Shown: piece by piece, positions 1 to 6,873 of the stretch
How the letters are laid out: each line of letters begins with the position of its first letter
Numbering within the stretch: the stretch's first letter is position 1
Origin: CAZQBY01 sp964540655
GTDB lineage: Archaea; Altiarchaeota; Altiarchaeia; JAFGQM01
Direction: 5' to 3'
Assembly: GCA_964540655.1 (NCBI GenBank)
Contig: CAZINR010000001.1
Coordinates: 1 to 64,000, forward strand
Length of the DNA: 64,000 bases
The notes under the pieces: generated by a model
What the model saw: the letters and a program-made list of their open reading frames with translations, nothing else
Database searches by the model: none
Told to the model about the DNA's origin: nothing
Program-made: the position numbers and the translations under genes

Positions 1-347
1 ACAATAAAGGCACTGTGGTCGTCATCAACGGTCCCCGTTTCTCGACCAGGGCGGAATCGGACTGGTTCTCGTCCAGCGGCTGGGAAGTCATCAACATGAC
101 CCAGTATCCAGAGTGCGTCCTCGCGCGCGAGATGGAGATGTGCTACGCGGGGATAGCCCTGATAACGGATTATGACGTAGGGGTCAAGGGCGACCCGGAC
201 GCCAAGCCGGTCAGCGCGGAGGAGGTGGGCCGAGTGTTCAGGGAGAACAACGAGCGGGTCAAAGAACTGATTGCTGAAGTAATCAAAAGCCTGCCCGAAG
301 AGCGCAGCTGCGGATGCGGGAGCGCGATGGAAAACGCTTATATCTAA
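1..347 (+). CDS. S-methyl-5'-thioadenosine phosphorylase, C-terminal part (5' end outside window)
   Basis: The gene enters from the left edge, so only about 115 C-terminal residues are visible. The family splits methylthioadenosine (or a related purine nucleoside) with phosphate into adenine and a sugar 1-phosphate. The motif NGPRFSTRAES, followed by VINMTQYPECVLAREMEMCY and ITDYDVG, is the purine- and phosphate-binding C-terminal half of the MTAP/PNP family. The protein ends in a Cys-rich tail (CGCGSAMENAYI). Its stop overlaps the stop of the convergent apt gene by a few bases. Apt would recycle the adenine released, so the neighbourhood is functionally coherent. MTAP versus another purine nucleoside phosphorylase cannot be decided from this half alone. 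Confidence 0.85.
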   Translation, partial: NKGTVVVINGPRFSTRAESDWFSSSGWEVINMTQYPECVLAREMEMCYAGIALITDYDVGVKGDPDAKPVSAEEVGRVFRENNERVKELIAEVIKSLPEERSCGCGSAMENAYI

Positions 348-856
348 TAGGTGATGAGCGAATCTATCTGATAACCCTGCAGCTTCTCCCTGCCGTTCAG
401 GAATGACAACTCTATTAGAAACAGCATATGGTCCACTCTGCCGCCCACCTCTTCGACCAGCTTGGCCGTGGTCTGCACAGTCCCTCCGGTGGCGAGCAGG
501 TCGTCGACTATAAGTACCGAGCTGCCGTAGTTAATCGCGTCCTCGTGCACGCACAGCTTGTCCTCGCCGTACTCCTTCATGCAGACCGCCTCCTTGACCC
601 TGTAGGGGAGCTTGCCCGGCTTCCTGATGGGCACGAAACCGGCTCCCAGCTTCAGCGCAAGCGGGGCTCCGAAGATGAAGCCGCGCGCCTCCATGGAGAC
701 GACGTAGTCGAAGTCCTTATGCTTGACCGTGTTGTACATGTCCACTACGGCCTGGTTGAAGGCCTGCGGATTCTGCAGGAGCGGGGTTATGTCCTTGAAG
801 ACTATCCCCTCTTTGGGGAAGTCGGGTATGTCGCGGATAAACTTCTTTAAGTCCAT
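344..856 (-). CDS. apt: Adenine phosphoribosyltransferase
   Basis: This 170-residue enzyme converts adenine and PRPP to AMP plus pyrophosphate. The type I phosphoribosyltransferase signature VLIVDDLLATGGT lies at residues 114-126. The N-terminal DIPDFPKEGIVFKDITPLL stretch and the MEARGFIFGAPLA segment are typical of Apt, and the length matches the family. It is convergent with the MTA phosphorylase gene, whose adenine product it would salvage; the AMP formed could feed the AMP phosphorylase route encoded near 31 kb. The start is the first Met of the conserved N-terminus. Confidence 0.93.
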   Translation of the reverse strand: MDLKKFIRDIPDFPKEGIVFKDITPLLQNPQAFNQAVVDMYNTVKHKDFDYVVSMEARGFIFGAPLALKLGAGFVPIRKPGKLPYRVKEAVCMKEYGEDKLCVHEDAINYGSSVLIVDDLLATGGTVQTTAKLVEEVGGRVDHMLFLIELSFLNGREKLQGYQIDSLITY

Positions 857-887
857 TTTTCCTCTAATTTAAGGCAAATAAGACAAA

Positions 888-1637
888 ATGCTTTACTTGA
901 TAGGCCTCGGACTGCACGACGGGAAGGACGTCACGCTCAAGGGCATAGAGGCTGCGAAGAAGTGCGAAAAGCTCTACGCAGAACTCTACACCTCTCCCTG
1001 GCAGGGCTCTCTGGAGGGGCTGGAGAAGGCAATAGGGAAGAAGATAGTTACACTACAAAGGTCTGATTTGGAGGAGAACTCCAAGAAACTCATCGACGAG
1101 GCAGAGAAAAAAGACATAGTGGTATTCGTTCCCGGGGACCCTCTAGTCGCCACCACCCATTCCTCACTCATTATGGATGCGCGCAAGAGGGGAATTGATG
1201 TCAAGATAATACATTCATCCTCGATATTCTCCGCCATAGCCGAGACCGGGCTGCACATCTACAAATTTGGCAAGACCGCAACCGTGGCCTATCCGGAAGA
1301 TAATTTCTACCCGAAGACTCCGTATAAGGTGCTGGCAGAGAACCTGAAGAGAGGAGCGCATACCCTTCTCCTTCTGGACGTGAAGGCAGAAGCCAACCGC
1401 TACATGACAGTGAACGACGCAATTGAGATAATGCTCGATCTGGAAGCGTCGGAGCGGAGGAGCGCATTCACCAAGAAGACGAAATGCGTCGGCGTAGCTC
1501 GTCTGGGTGGCGACACGCTTGCAATGTACGGGACAGTGGAAGAGCTGTCCAGACAGGATTTCGGCAACCCACCCCACGCCCTGATAGTGCCGGCTGAACT
1601 GCACTTCAGCGAAGAGGAATTCTTAAGCGCCCTCTGA
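888..1637 (+). CDS. dphB: Diphthine synthase
   Basis: A 249-residue SAM-dependent methyltransferase of the tetrapyrrole-methylase fold that trimethylates the modified histidine of aEF-2 during diphthamide synthesis. The N-terminus MLYLIGLGLHDGKDVTLKG and the motif FVPGDPLVATTHSSL (about residues 80-95) are diagnostic of Dph5/DphB. Length matches archaeal homologues. It stands alone on the plus strand between minus-strand apt and aIF1A. An AT-rich stretch (857-887) upstream holds the probable promoter. No other diphthamide gene is in the window. Confidence 0.93.
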   Translation: MLYLIGLGLHDGKDVTLKGIEAAKKCEKLYAELYTSPWQGSLEGLEKAIGKKIVTLQRSDLEENSKKLIDEAEKKDIVVFVPGDPLVATTHSSLIMDARKRGIDVKIIHSSSIFSAIAETGLHIYKFGKTATVAYPEDNFYPKTPYKVLAENLKRGAHTLLLLDVKAEANRYMTVNDAIEIMLDLEASERRSAFTKKTKCVGVARLGGDTLAMYGTVEELSRQDFGNPPHALIVPAELHFSEEEFLSAL

Positions 1638-1684
1638 GCTGAAGGGCTTGGGAACCCGCAAAAAACCCGGGAAAGCACTTCAGC
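1638..1684. terminator. Imperfect hairpin between convergent dphB and aIF1A genes
   Basis: GCTGAAGGGCTT at 1638-1649 pairs with AAGCACTTCAGC at 1673-1684, with one internal mismatch. The loop is about 23 nt and contains an A-run. The element begins directly after the dphB stop codon and lies between two convergent genes, the expected place for a bidirectional transcript end. Archaea mainly terminate on T-runs, so the role is inferred. Its right arm is part of a 16-bp direct repeat that also occurs inside the end of dphB. Confidence 0.4.
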
Positions 1685-1705
1685 GAAGAGAGGTCTCTTG
1701 AGAAA

Positions 1706-2017
1706 TTATAGCCAGCCCAGGTAGCCTTTCTTCTCCAGCCACTCTATCTGAGGCTTGCTGTATGTCCTGATTAGATCGCCCCGCTCCTCGGTCTGGACCG
1801 ACCAGGGCTCTATAAGCACGATGTCCCCCTCCCGGGTCCACATCCTCCTCCTCACGCGCCCGGGTATCCTGCATATCCTGATATGGCCGTCGGCGCACCT
1901 CACCTTGGAGCGTCGGTTGCCCAGCCTCTCCTCTATTATGCCCAGGACCTGCCCCTTCCCGGGGGTCTTGACCCTGATGGGGCCGTCCTCATTATCCCTG
2001 TTGCCTTTTTTCTTCAT
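1706..2017 (-). CDS. Translation initiation factor aIF1A
   Basis: 103 residues with a single S1-like OB fold: QVLGIIEERLGNRRSKVRCA, then DGHIRICRIPGRVRRRMWTR, then a GDIVLIEPW strand. The N-terminus is basic (MKKKGNRDNEDG). aIF1A binds the A-site region of the small ribosomal subunit during initiation. Length and order of motifs match archaeal aIF1A. It is the downstream neighbour of an NMD3-like gene on the same strand, so two ribosome-related genes sit together. The start was chosen because the upstream TTAATTGAC-containing spacer has no further in-frame Met. Confidence 0.93.
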   Translation of the reverse strand: MKKKGNRDNEDGPIRVKTPGKGQVLGIIEERLGNRRSKVRCADGHIRICRIPGRVRRRMWTREGDIVLIEPWSVQTEERGDLIRTYSKPQIEWLEKKGYLGWL

Positions 2018-2049
2018 CCCACTAATTGACCATGGACGCTTAAAAGCTC

Positions 2050-2712
2050 CTACAAGCGTATAAGGTAATAAAAACGGTGCTTTTTCTTGCCCCTTTGCCG
2101 GTCCATGCCCACGTCCTCAAAACTCTTCTTTATCTCTGCCTTTCCCCTGAACTGCTTGACGATTTTCTCTGCGGATTTCTTGCTGCCGAGGTATATGTCA
2201 TACCCTCCCTTCACCTTCTTGATGTTCGCGACGAAGGAGAAGCGGTCTTTGTGCTTTTCCACGCGCGCGATTATGTCCTCGAGGGTCTCCCTCTTGACGT
2301 CTCCGCGAAGCTGCAGGACGGCCTCATAGTAGCCGCCGGAGATGCGGCTGCAGTCGGGGCAGGCGACGTTCTTTACCCTGACTCTCGTCTTGAGCTTCTT
2401 CTCCGAGCCGGCCAGCTTGACTGTTACGATGCCTTCGTATCCCTTTTGGCTCTTCTCCGCCTCCACTTTCAGAACGCCTGCCTTGTCAAGGCGCCTGATG
2501 TTGCTCTGGACCGACTCCCTTACCGCTCTCAAGGCGGCGTCCTTCTCCGAGACGCCTTTGACCCATTTGCCCTTGACGAGAAAAGAGTCGCAGCTCCTGC
2601 ATCTGGTCAGCTCGATAGTCGGAGGAACCTCTACTTTGAGGTTCTTCTTCATGTAGCAGTCCGAGCAGAAGACACCGACCTCCGACTTCCTGCCGCAGAG
2701 TGGACAGACCAT
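2050..2712 (-). CDS. NMD3-family protein (large-subunit biogenesis/quality factor)
   Basis: 220 residues. Zinc-binding Cys pairs are visible at the start (CPLCGRKSEVGVFCSDC), then TRCRSCDSF and VACPDCSR, as in the N-terminal treble of zinc ribbons of NMD3. The following ISGGYYEAVLQLRG segment is characteristic of the archaeal family. In eukaryotes NMD3 is the 60S export adaptor; archaeal forms lack the export signals and probably act on the large subunit or on IF6-like steps. At 220 residues it is on the short side for archaeal homologues. It lies just upstream of aIF1A on the same strand. Confidence 0.85.
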   Translation of the reverse strand: MVCPLCGRKSEVGVFCSDCYMKKNLKVEVPPTIELTRCRSCDSFLVKGKWVKGVSEKDAALRAVRESVQSNIRRLDKAGVLKVEAEKSQKGYEGIVTVKLAGSEKKLKTRVRVKNVACPDCSRISGGYYEAVLQLRGDVKRETLEDIIARVEKHKDRFSFVANIKKVKGGYDIYLGSKKSAEKIVKQFRGKAEIKKSFEDVGMDRQRGKKKHRFYYLIRL

Positions 2713-2766
2713 AGGAGACTTTGTAGGGCGGGGCTTATATATCTACAAATCCCAAAGACTTAAAAA

Positions 2767-3420
2767 TCATTCCTCCATCTTGCGCGGCATAACCCTCTCA
2801 TCCAGGTGATGTGTCATGTGGAAAACAGTCCTTCCATAATGGGGTATGTTGCTTTTTCCGCGGAACACGTTCCGGAGGATGTGGACTCCGTATTCATGGG
2901 AGAATGCTTTGAAGAACCTCTCGAATCCCTGCTCTCTCATAGGTTCTTCGATATATATGCCGTGCCCGAGGACTGCCCCGGTGTTTCTGGCTTTGGCGTA
3001 GTCTTCCGCGTTTCCGCCCAGCCCTCCTCTCTCCGGGTCGACGTGGACCAGCCCGTCCTGTACATGCCCTTCCGGGACCACCTCCACCCTTATGCCGTCT
3101 CCCCTCACCTTCTCAAGGAAATCCTCCAACCGGACCATCCCGATTTTTTCGTCCCCTGTCTTCTGATATTCGTCCCATATGCCCCTGAGCTCCTGCAGTC
3201 TCGGGTTCTTCCTTAGCAGCCTCTCCGTGAATTTAGACGCTTTCTTGTGGTGCATGCGGGGCGATTCTCCCCTCTTGATGTCCCATTCGGGCTTGTATTC
3301 CGCGCTGGGAAGATGCGCTCTGTCCAGCCTGACACCGCGGGTTATGCCCGGACCCCTCCCAATCCTGGCCAGGACTCCCGGTCTGTTGCGTGGCTTGTCC
3401 CCTCCTCTCCGCGGGCTCAT
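2767..3420 (-). CDS. Orphan basic protein, Arg-rich N-terminus
   Basis: A 217-residue protein not recognised. It starts MSPRRGGDKPRNRPG and is rich in Arg, Lys and His throughout. The middle (about 85-135) alternates charged helices and strands. The C-terminal part contains FERFFKAFSHEYGVHILR and a His-rich segment, FHMTHHLDER. No membrane segment or signal peptide is present. The FERFFKAF stretch weakly resembles LNWFFQAFDPW in the small basic orphan at 7675-7917, which may be chance. It is one of about eight basic orphans scattered through this window. Function unknown. Confidence 0.7.
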   Translation of the reverse strand: MSPRRGGDKPRNRPGVLARIGRGPGITRGVRLDRAHLPSAEYKPEWDIKRGESPRMHHKKASKFTERLLRKNPRLQELRGIWDEYQKTGDEKIGMVRLEDFLEKVRGDGIRVEVVPEGHVQDGLVHVDPERGGLGGNAEDYAKARNTGAVLGHGIYIEEPMREQGFERFFKAFSHEYGVHILRNVFRGKSNIPHYGRTVFHMTHHLDERVMPRKMEE

Positions 3421-3457
3421 GGGCTTTACTTATGAAAAAAGACTAAAAAACAGCTGC

Positions 3458-4018
3458 TCAGACTGCGTATCTGCTCCTCAGCCCGAGCCATACCACCGCG
3501 AACATGAGGATGAACACGCCGGCATAGGCGACGTTCATGAGGCCGGCCATTATGCCGCCGATCATCATGACCACTCCGCTGAACGCGGCTATGAAGCCGC
3601 TCCTCTTGCTGTAGTCCCGGGTCTTCTGGGCCGACAGGAGTATCAGTGCAGCCCCGCCTATCAAAAGCAGAAGTCCGAACTCGACGACCGCCGCGTCCCC
3701 GACCGGGACGGTCATCCCGCTCAGAGAGACAAAAAACAGCCCCAGTATCATGACCACTATGCCGGTGAAGAAATAGGCCTGCCGAAGGAACAGCTCCTTC
3801 ATGGTGTGCTCCTCCGTTATCACCGCGTAGAAGAAAGCCAGGCTCCCCAGCCAGATGAGAGCGAGACCATATATGACGGGCTCGATTTCAGGGGACGCCA
3901 GCATTGACGTCAGGGACATTATAGCGGCACCGAGTCCGATTATTATCGCCGCGAGCGTCACTATGATTGTTTTCGAGACTCCCTTGTCAATATGCATGAC
4001 GGAATCGTGGAAGCCCAT
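3458..4018 (-). CDS. Polytopic membrane protein of unknown function
   Basis: 186 residues with about six hydrophobic segments: near residues 18-40, 46-65, 80-102, 108-128, 142-160 and 163-182. A short hydrophilic N-terminus precedes them (MGFHDSVMHIDKGVSK). Loops are short and there are no obvious catalytic or metal-binding motifs. It resembles the generic small DUF-type membrane proteins of archaea. It lies on the minus strand between the basic orphan and the DUF424 gene, with AT-rich gaps on both sides, so it is probably transcribed alone. Confidence 0.75.
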   Translation of the reverse strand: MGFHDSVMHIDKGVSKTIIVTLAAIIIGLGAAIMSLTSMLASPEIEPVIYGLALIWLGSLAFFYAVITEEHTMKELFLRQAYFFTGIVVMILGLFFVSLSGMTVPVGDAAVVEFGLLLLIGGAALILLSAQKTRDYSKRSGFIAAFSGVVMMIGGIMAGLMNVAYAGVFILMFAVVWLGLRSRYAV

Positions 4019-4058
4019 GTGTAAATAACGGCAGGAGGCTTAAAAAAGCGAACGCGCA

Positions 4059-4361
4059 TCAGACGGTGAATATCTGCAGATGGGGTGTGTCATCGATAGT
4101 CATTACACAGACCTCGGCATCCGGGTTGGCCCTGCAGTATGCCTCTACGGTCTTTTTTCCGACCAGATTGGCCGTGAAGCAGTCTTCAAGCAGGGATTCC
4201 AGCTCTTCAGGACCCACGCTCTTTTCGAAGTAGAACTCCTCGCAGACATGCAGTTTCATCTCTCCATCGCGCAGGCTCTTGCCCACCAGCCCGATATCAC
4301 AAGCCGCGACCACTCTACCCTTGGGTGTCTCATGCGTCTTGACTGCTATAGCCTTCTCCAT
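4059..4361 (-). CDS. DUF424 family protein
   Basis: 100 residues starting MEKAIAVKTHETPKGRVVAA and ending DDTPHLQIFTV. The pattern of CDIGLVGKSLRDGEMKLHV, then a segment on building FTANLVGKKTVE, matches the archaeal DUF424 family, which is commonly found next to aIF2-beta. That is the case here: aIF2-beta lies immediately upstream on the same strand. The start codon ends 3 bases before the assembly gap at 4365-4374, so a reading frame that runs through the gap to larger coordinates is an artefact. The biochemical role of DUF424 is not established; the neighbourhood suggests a link to translation. Confidence 0.85.
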   Translation of the reverse strand: MEKAIAVKTHETPKGRVVAACDIGLVGKSLRDGEMKLHVCEEFYFEKSVGPEELESLLEDCFTANLVGKKTVEAYCRANPDAEVCVMTIDDTPHLQIFTV

Positions 4362-4364
4362 CTT

Positions 4365-4374
4365 NNNNNNNNNN
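4365..4374. other. Assembly gap (10 N)
   Basis: Ten N bases separate DUF424 from the end of aIF2-beta. The seven bases CCATCTT occur on both sides of the gap (4358-4364 and 4375-4381). This is what is expected when two contigs that overlap by a few bases are scaffolded with a fixed-length filler. Collapsing the repeat would give a continuous sequence with the DUF424 start codon a short distance after the aIF2-beta stop. The true gap size may therefore be zero. Confidence 0.97.
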
Positions 4375-4396
4375 CCATCTTGTTCAATAATGGTCC

Positions 4397-4810
4397 TTAT
4401 ATGTGCTTCAGAGGCTTCCATCCTCCGCATGCCTCGCACTTGAGTATCCTGACCCCCTCGAGCGTCGTGAAGACAGTGTCCGGCTTCTCGCACTGCGGGC
4501 AAAGGACATACTCGGATATGTATTTCTTCACCGCATCGCCGATCTTCTTGCCGAACAGCTTCTTGTTGAATATAAGGCGGTCGCCGGTGACAGTGGAGTA
4601 GGCGCCCAGCTCCTTGGTGAGGAACTTCTGAAGATGGTCCTCGTCGCGGCTGAGTATCTTGGCCACCTGGGCGAAATTCCTGAGGATGGTCTTGTTGCCC
4701 TCGAAGAACACGTCCACCTGCGGCATTTCGAACCTGACCGCAGTCTTGGTCTTGTCAGGCAGCTGTTTGTACGCCCTGTCCAGCAGGGAATCATAATCTG
4801 AGAAATCCAT
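4397..4810 (-). CDS. eif2b: Translation initiation factor aIF2, beta subunit
   Basis: 137 residues. The N-terminal helix (MDFSDYDSLLDRAYKQLP) is the gamma-subunit binding segment. It is followed by the central alpha/beta domain (EGNKTILRNFAQVAKILSRD) and a C-terminal zinc ribbon, CPQC-x18-CEAC. The family is part of the heterotrimer that delivers initiator tRNA. Length and all domains match archaeal aIF2-beta, so the protein is complete despite the adjacent assembly gap. It is the first gene of a probable pair with DUF424. Confidence 0.95.
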   Translation of the reverse strand: MDFSDYDSLLDRAYKQLPDKTKTAVRFEMPQVDVFFEGNKTILRNFAQVAKILSRDEDHLQKFLTKELGAYSTVTGDRLIFNKKLFGKKIGDAVKKYISEYVLCPQCEKPDTVFTTLEGVRILKCEACGGWKPLKHI

Positions 4811-4884
4811 AGGGCTTAATTTGCGGGTGTTACGATAAAAAAGGCCGGTGCCCGCGTTTTAATCGCCCAATATCAAAAATAAAC

Positions 4885-5736
4885 ATGACTAATCCCGGCC
4901 GCCAGGCCACGGTGATGGGGATAGCAGCCAACAGCGGCCTATTCGCCCTCAAGTTCCTGGCAGGCATGATGACGGGCAGCCTGGCCCTACTTTCCGACTC
5001 TTTGAATTCCTTCGCCGATACGGCATATTCCGTAGCCGTCTTCATCGCGGTCGGAGTGTCCCATCAAAAGCCCGATAAGGAGCACCCGTTCGGACATCAC
5101 CGGGCGGAGCCGGTAGCTGCGCTCATCATCGCCATACTGGCCGGCATATTGGGCTTCGAGATAATCAAGGAGGGTTTCATGGGTCTCTTTGCTTCACAGG
5201 CCCACATTTTCAGCATATTTGGGATCACCGCACTTCTGACTAGCATGGCCGTCAAATCCGGCATGTGGGCCTATTTCAAGCGCGTGGCCAAGCGTCTGGA
5301 CAGCCCGGCGATATCGGCCAGCTCGGTGGACAGCAGGAATGACGTTCTGGTTTCATTAGTGGCGCTATTGGGGTTTTCCGGACCGGCGATGGGTTTGCCG
5401 AATCTGGATTTCTACGCGAGCATACTGATAGGTGCCTTCATAATATGGTCCGGCTACGAAATCGGCTCCAAGAATATAGACTACTTGATGGGCAGCTCCC
5501 CGGGTTCGAAGAAGCTTAAAGAAATACGAGAAAAAGTGGAATCTATAGAGGGCGTTCTGGGGATCCACGATACCCGCGCGCATTTCGTCGGCAACTATCT
5601 GCACGTGCAGATACACATAGAAGTGGACAAGGACCTGCATACGGACAAGGCCCACGAGATAGGCAAGAGGGTCGAGACGGCCGTGGAGGGCATACCTTCC
5701 GTCGATAAGGCCTTCGTGCACATAGACCCGAAATAG
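4885..5736 (+). CDS. Cation diffusion facilitator (CDF) metal transporter
   Basis: 283 residues. Six membrane segments occupy residues 8-215 and a cytoplasmic ferredoxin-like domain follows (from about 200 to the end; ESIEGVLGIHDTRAHFVGNY, HIEVDKDLHTDKAHEIG). The metal site is indicated by LLSDSLNSFAD (D38, D45) in helix 2 and SVDSRNDVLVS in helix 5. The GHHRAEPVAAL loop is the CDF signature. These proteins export Zn2+, Fe2+, Mn2+ or similar in exchange for protons; the ion cannot be read from sequence. The gene is monocistronic on the plus strand. Confidence 0.9.
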   Translation: MTNPGRQATVMGIAANSGLFALKFLAGMMTGSLALLSDSLNSFADTAYSVAVFIAVGVSHQKPDKEHPFGHHRAEPVAALIIAILAGILGFEIIKEGFMGLFASQAHIFSIFGITALLTSMAVKSGMWAYFKRVAKRLDSPAISASSVDSRNDVLVSLVALLGFSGPAMGLPNLDFYASILIGAFIIWSGYEIGSKNIDYLMGSSPGSKKLKEIREKVESIEGVLGIHDTRAHFVGNYLHVQIHIEVDKDLHTDKAHEIGKRVETAVEGIPSVDKAFVHIDPK

Positions 5737-5785
5737 CCGACCTGAAGGCTTTTTAAGGCCGAGCGGCAAAATATCGAGGTTCAAA

Positions 5786-5971
5786 ATGGCAGTGAAAATC
5801 GAACAGACGATTGACGATTGCATAGGATGCGGGGCCTGCGTGGCCGTGTGCGACAACTGGGAGATGGGCTCGGACGGCAAGTCCCGCCCCAAGGAGACCG
5901 AGCTCGACGAGGCCGGCTGCAACAAGGAGGCCGCGGACGTCTGCCCCGTCGGATGCATACACATAAAATAA
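5786..5971 (+). CDS. 4Fe-4S ferredoxin (single cluster)
   Basis: 61 residues. C12, C15 and C18 with the distal C53 (in CPVGC) form a [4Fe-4S] site. C22 and C45 are placed as the disulfide seen in Thermococcus-type monocluster ferredoxins. The protein is acidic, as expected for a soluble electron carrier. It is the first gene of a plus-strand series (tusA, DsrE-like, metV-like, metF) and could be the electron donor for methylene-pterin reduction by MetF; this partnership is inferred from position only. Confidence 0.92.
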   Translation: MAVKIEQTIDDCIGCGACVAVCDNWEMGSDGKSRPKETELDEAGCNKEAADVCPVGCIHIK

Positions 5972-6024
5972 GATTCAGCCTTATCTTAAAAACCTATTTT
6001 TCTAAAACGCCTTCCTAGATTTAC

Positions 6025-6246
6025 ATGGCCGACATAGAGGTGGATTGTGTCAACCAGACCTGCCCCGTCCCGCTCATAGAGACGAGAAAGGCCATAAATT
6101 CGGCTAAAAAGGGTCAGACAATAGAGGTCAGAGGGACCCATCCCGCCTCGAAGAAAGAGATACCGATGGCGGTCGAGGCGATGGGACTGAAGCTGCTGAA
6201 GGTCGAGGGGCCAGACAAGGACTGGAGAATATTAATAAAAAAATGA
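6025..6246 (+). CDS. tusA: TusA/SirA-family sulfur carrier protein
   Basis: 73 residues with the two-layer fold of the family and the CPxP motif (C13-P-V-P16) in NQTCPVPLIETRKAI. The active cysteine carries persulfide in sulfur-trafficking relays. The stop overlaps the start of the DsrE-like gene downstream, indicating co-translation, and TusA/DsrE pairs are typical sulfur relay partners. The site of sulfur delivery (tRNA thiolation, cofactor or respiratory sulfur metabolism) cannot be deduced here. Confidence 0.9.
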   Translation: MADIEVDCVNQTCPVPLIETRKAINSAKKGQTIEVRGTHPASKKEIPMAVEAMGLKLLKVEGPDKDWRILIKK

Positions 6247-6668
6247 AAAAGCCGAAGAAGACCACCATAGTATTGCATTCCGGGGACTTCGACAAGGTCT
6301 ATAGCGCGCTTATAATAGGCACAGGCGCTCTTTCCATGGGCATGGAGTGCTCCATCTATTTCACCTTCTGGGGCCTGCAGCGCCTGAGGAAGGGTCAGCT
6401 ATCCGGCGGCCCGCTATCCAAGATGAACATGCTCGGCCTGGGCAAGTGGTTCATGAGTAGGAAGATGAAGGCCGCCAATGTCGCTCCGCTCGAGAAGCTG
6501 ATAAAGGACTTCAAGGAGCTGGGCGGCAAGATAATCGCCTGCGACATGACTATGGAGGTCATGGGGTGCAGCATGGAGGACCTGGACAACGAGCTCATAG
6601 ACGAGTGCGGGGCCGTCGGCACCTACATCAAAGAGGCGGCAGAGTCCGACATAAACCTATTTATATGA
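6243..6668 (+). CDS. DsrE/DsrF-like (DsrE family) protein
   Basis: 141 residues. The N-terminal strand TTIVLHSGDFDKVYSALIIG and the FTFWGL strand, followed by KIIACDMTMEVMG with C100 near the expected active position, match the DsrE-like peroxiredoxin-family clade (DsrE2-type). Such proteins receive or pass on persulfide sulfur. The gene overlaps tusA by 4 bases. A mid-protein hydrophobic stretch (about 60-70) is short and unlikely to be a full membrane segment. The pair is embedded directly upstream of the methylene-pterin reductase genes. Confidence 0.83.
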   Translation: MKKPKKTTIVLHSGDFDKVYSALIIGTGALSMGMECSIYFTFWGLQRLRKGQLSGGPLSKMNMLGLGKWFMSRKMKAANVAPLEKLIKDFKELGGKIIACDMTMEVMGCSMEDLDNELIDECGAVGTYIKEAAESDINLFI

Positions 6669-6723
6669 GCAGAAGTAATAATATTCACTCCCTTATATTA
6701 AACTACCAGCGCCAACCTTAAGC

Positions 6724-6873
6724 ATGGAAACTGTCAAGTGCTGTCCTAAGTTCATCAAGAACGGACCATGCGGAGGCTACGAGGATAGCCGGTGCGAGGT
6801 CCACCCGGACAAGAAGTGCATCTTCGTGGCCGCATGGGAGCGCAATCCCGACAGCCTGAGGAGGGAGATATGA
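6724..6873 (+). CDS. MetV-like zinc-binding subunit (methylene-tetrahydrofolate reductase C-terminal family), 49 residues
   Basis: A very short gene whose product, METVKCCPKFIKNGPCGGYE and onward, has the CP-x-NGPCGG-x7-C-x6-C signature of the MTHFR C-terminal domain (MetV in acetogens). The C6/C7, C16, C24 and C33 cysteines are the probable metal ligands. MetV of acetogens is about 200 residues, so this is a minimal, last-domain-only version. Its stop codon overlaps the metF start (ATGA at 6870-6873), strongly suggesting a MetF-MetV complex. An AT-rich promoter-like stretch precedes it (6680-6700). Confidence 0.8.
   Translation: METVKCCPKFIKNGPCGGYEDSRCEVHPDKKCIFVAAWERNPDSLRREI

Noticed and set aside
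428..850. A long plus-strand ORF opposite apt and many similar antisense ORFs
   Set aside because: These are shadow frames of GC-rich genes with no homology. The opposite strand encodes recognised proteins.
4059..4502. A single reading frame spanning the N gap from DUF424 into aIF2-beta
   Set aside because: The gap bases are unknown filler. DUF424 has its own start at 4361 and aIF2-beta its own stop at 4397, so a fused protein is an artefact of translating N.
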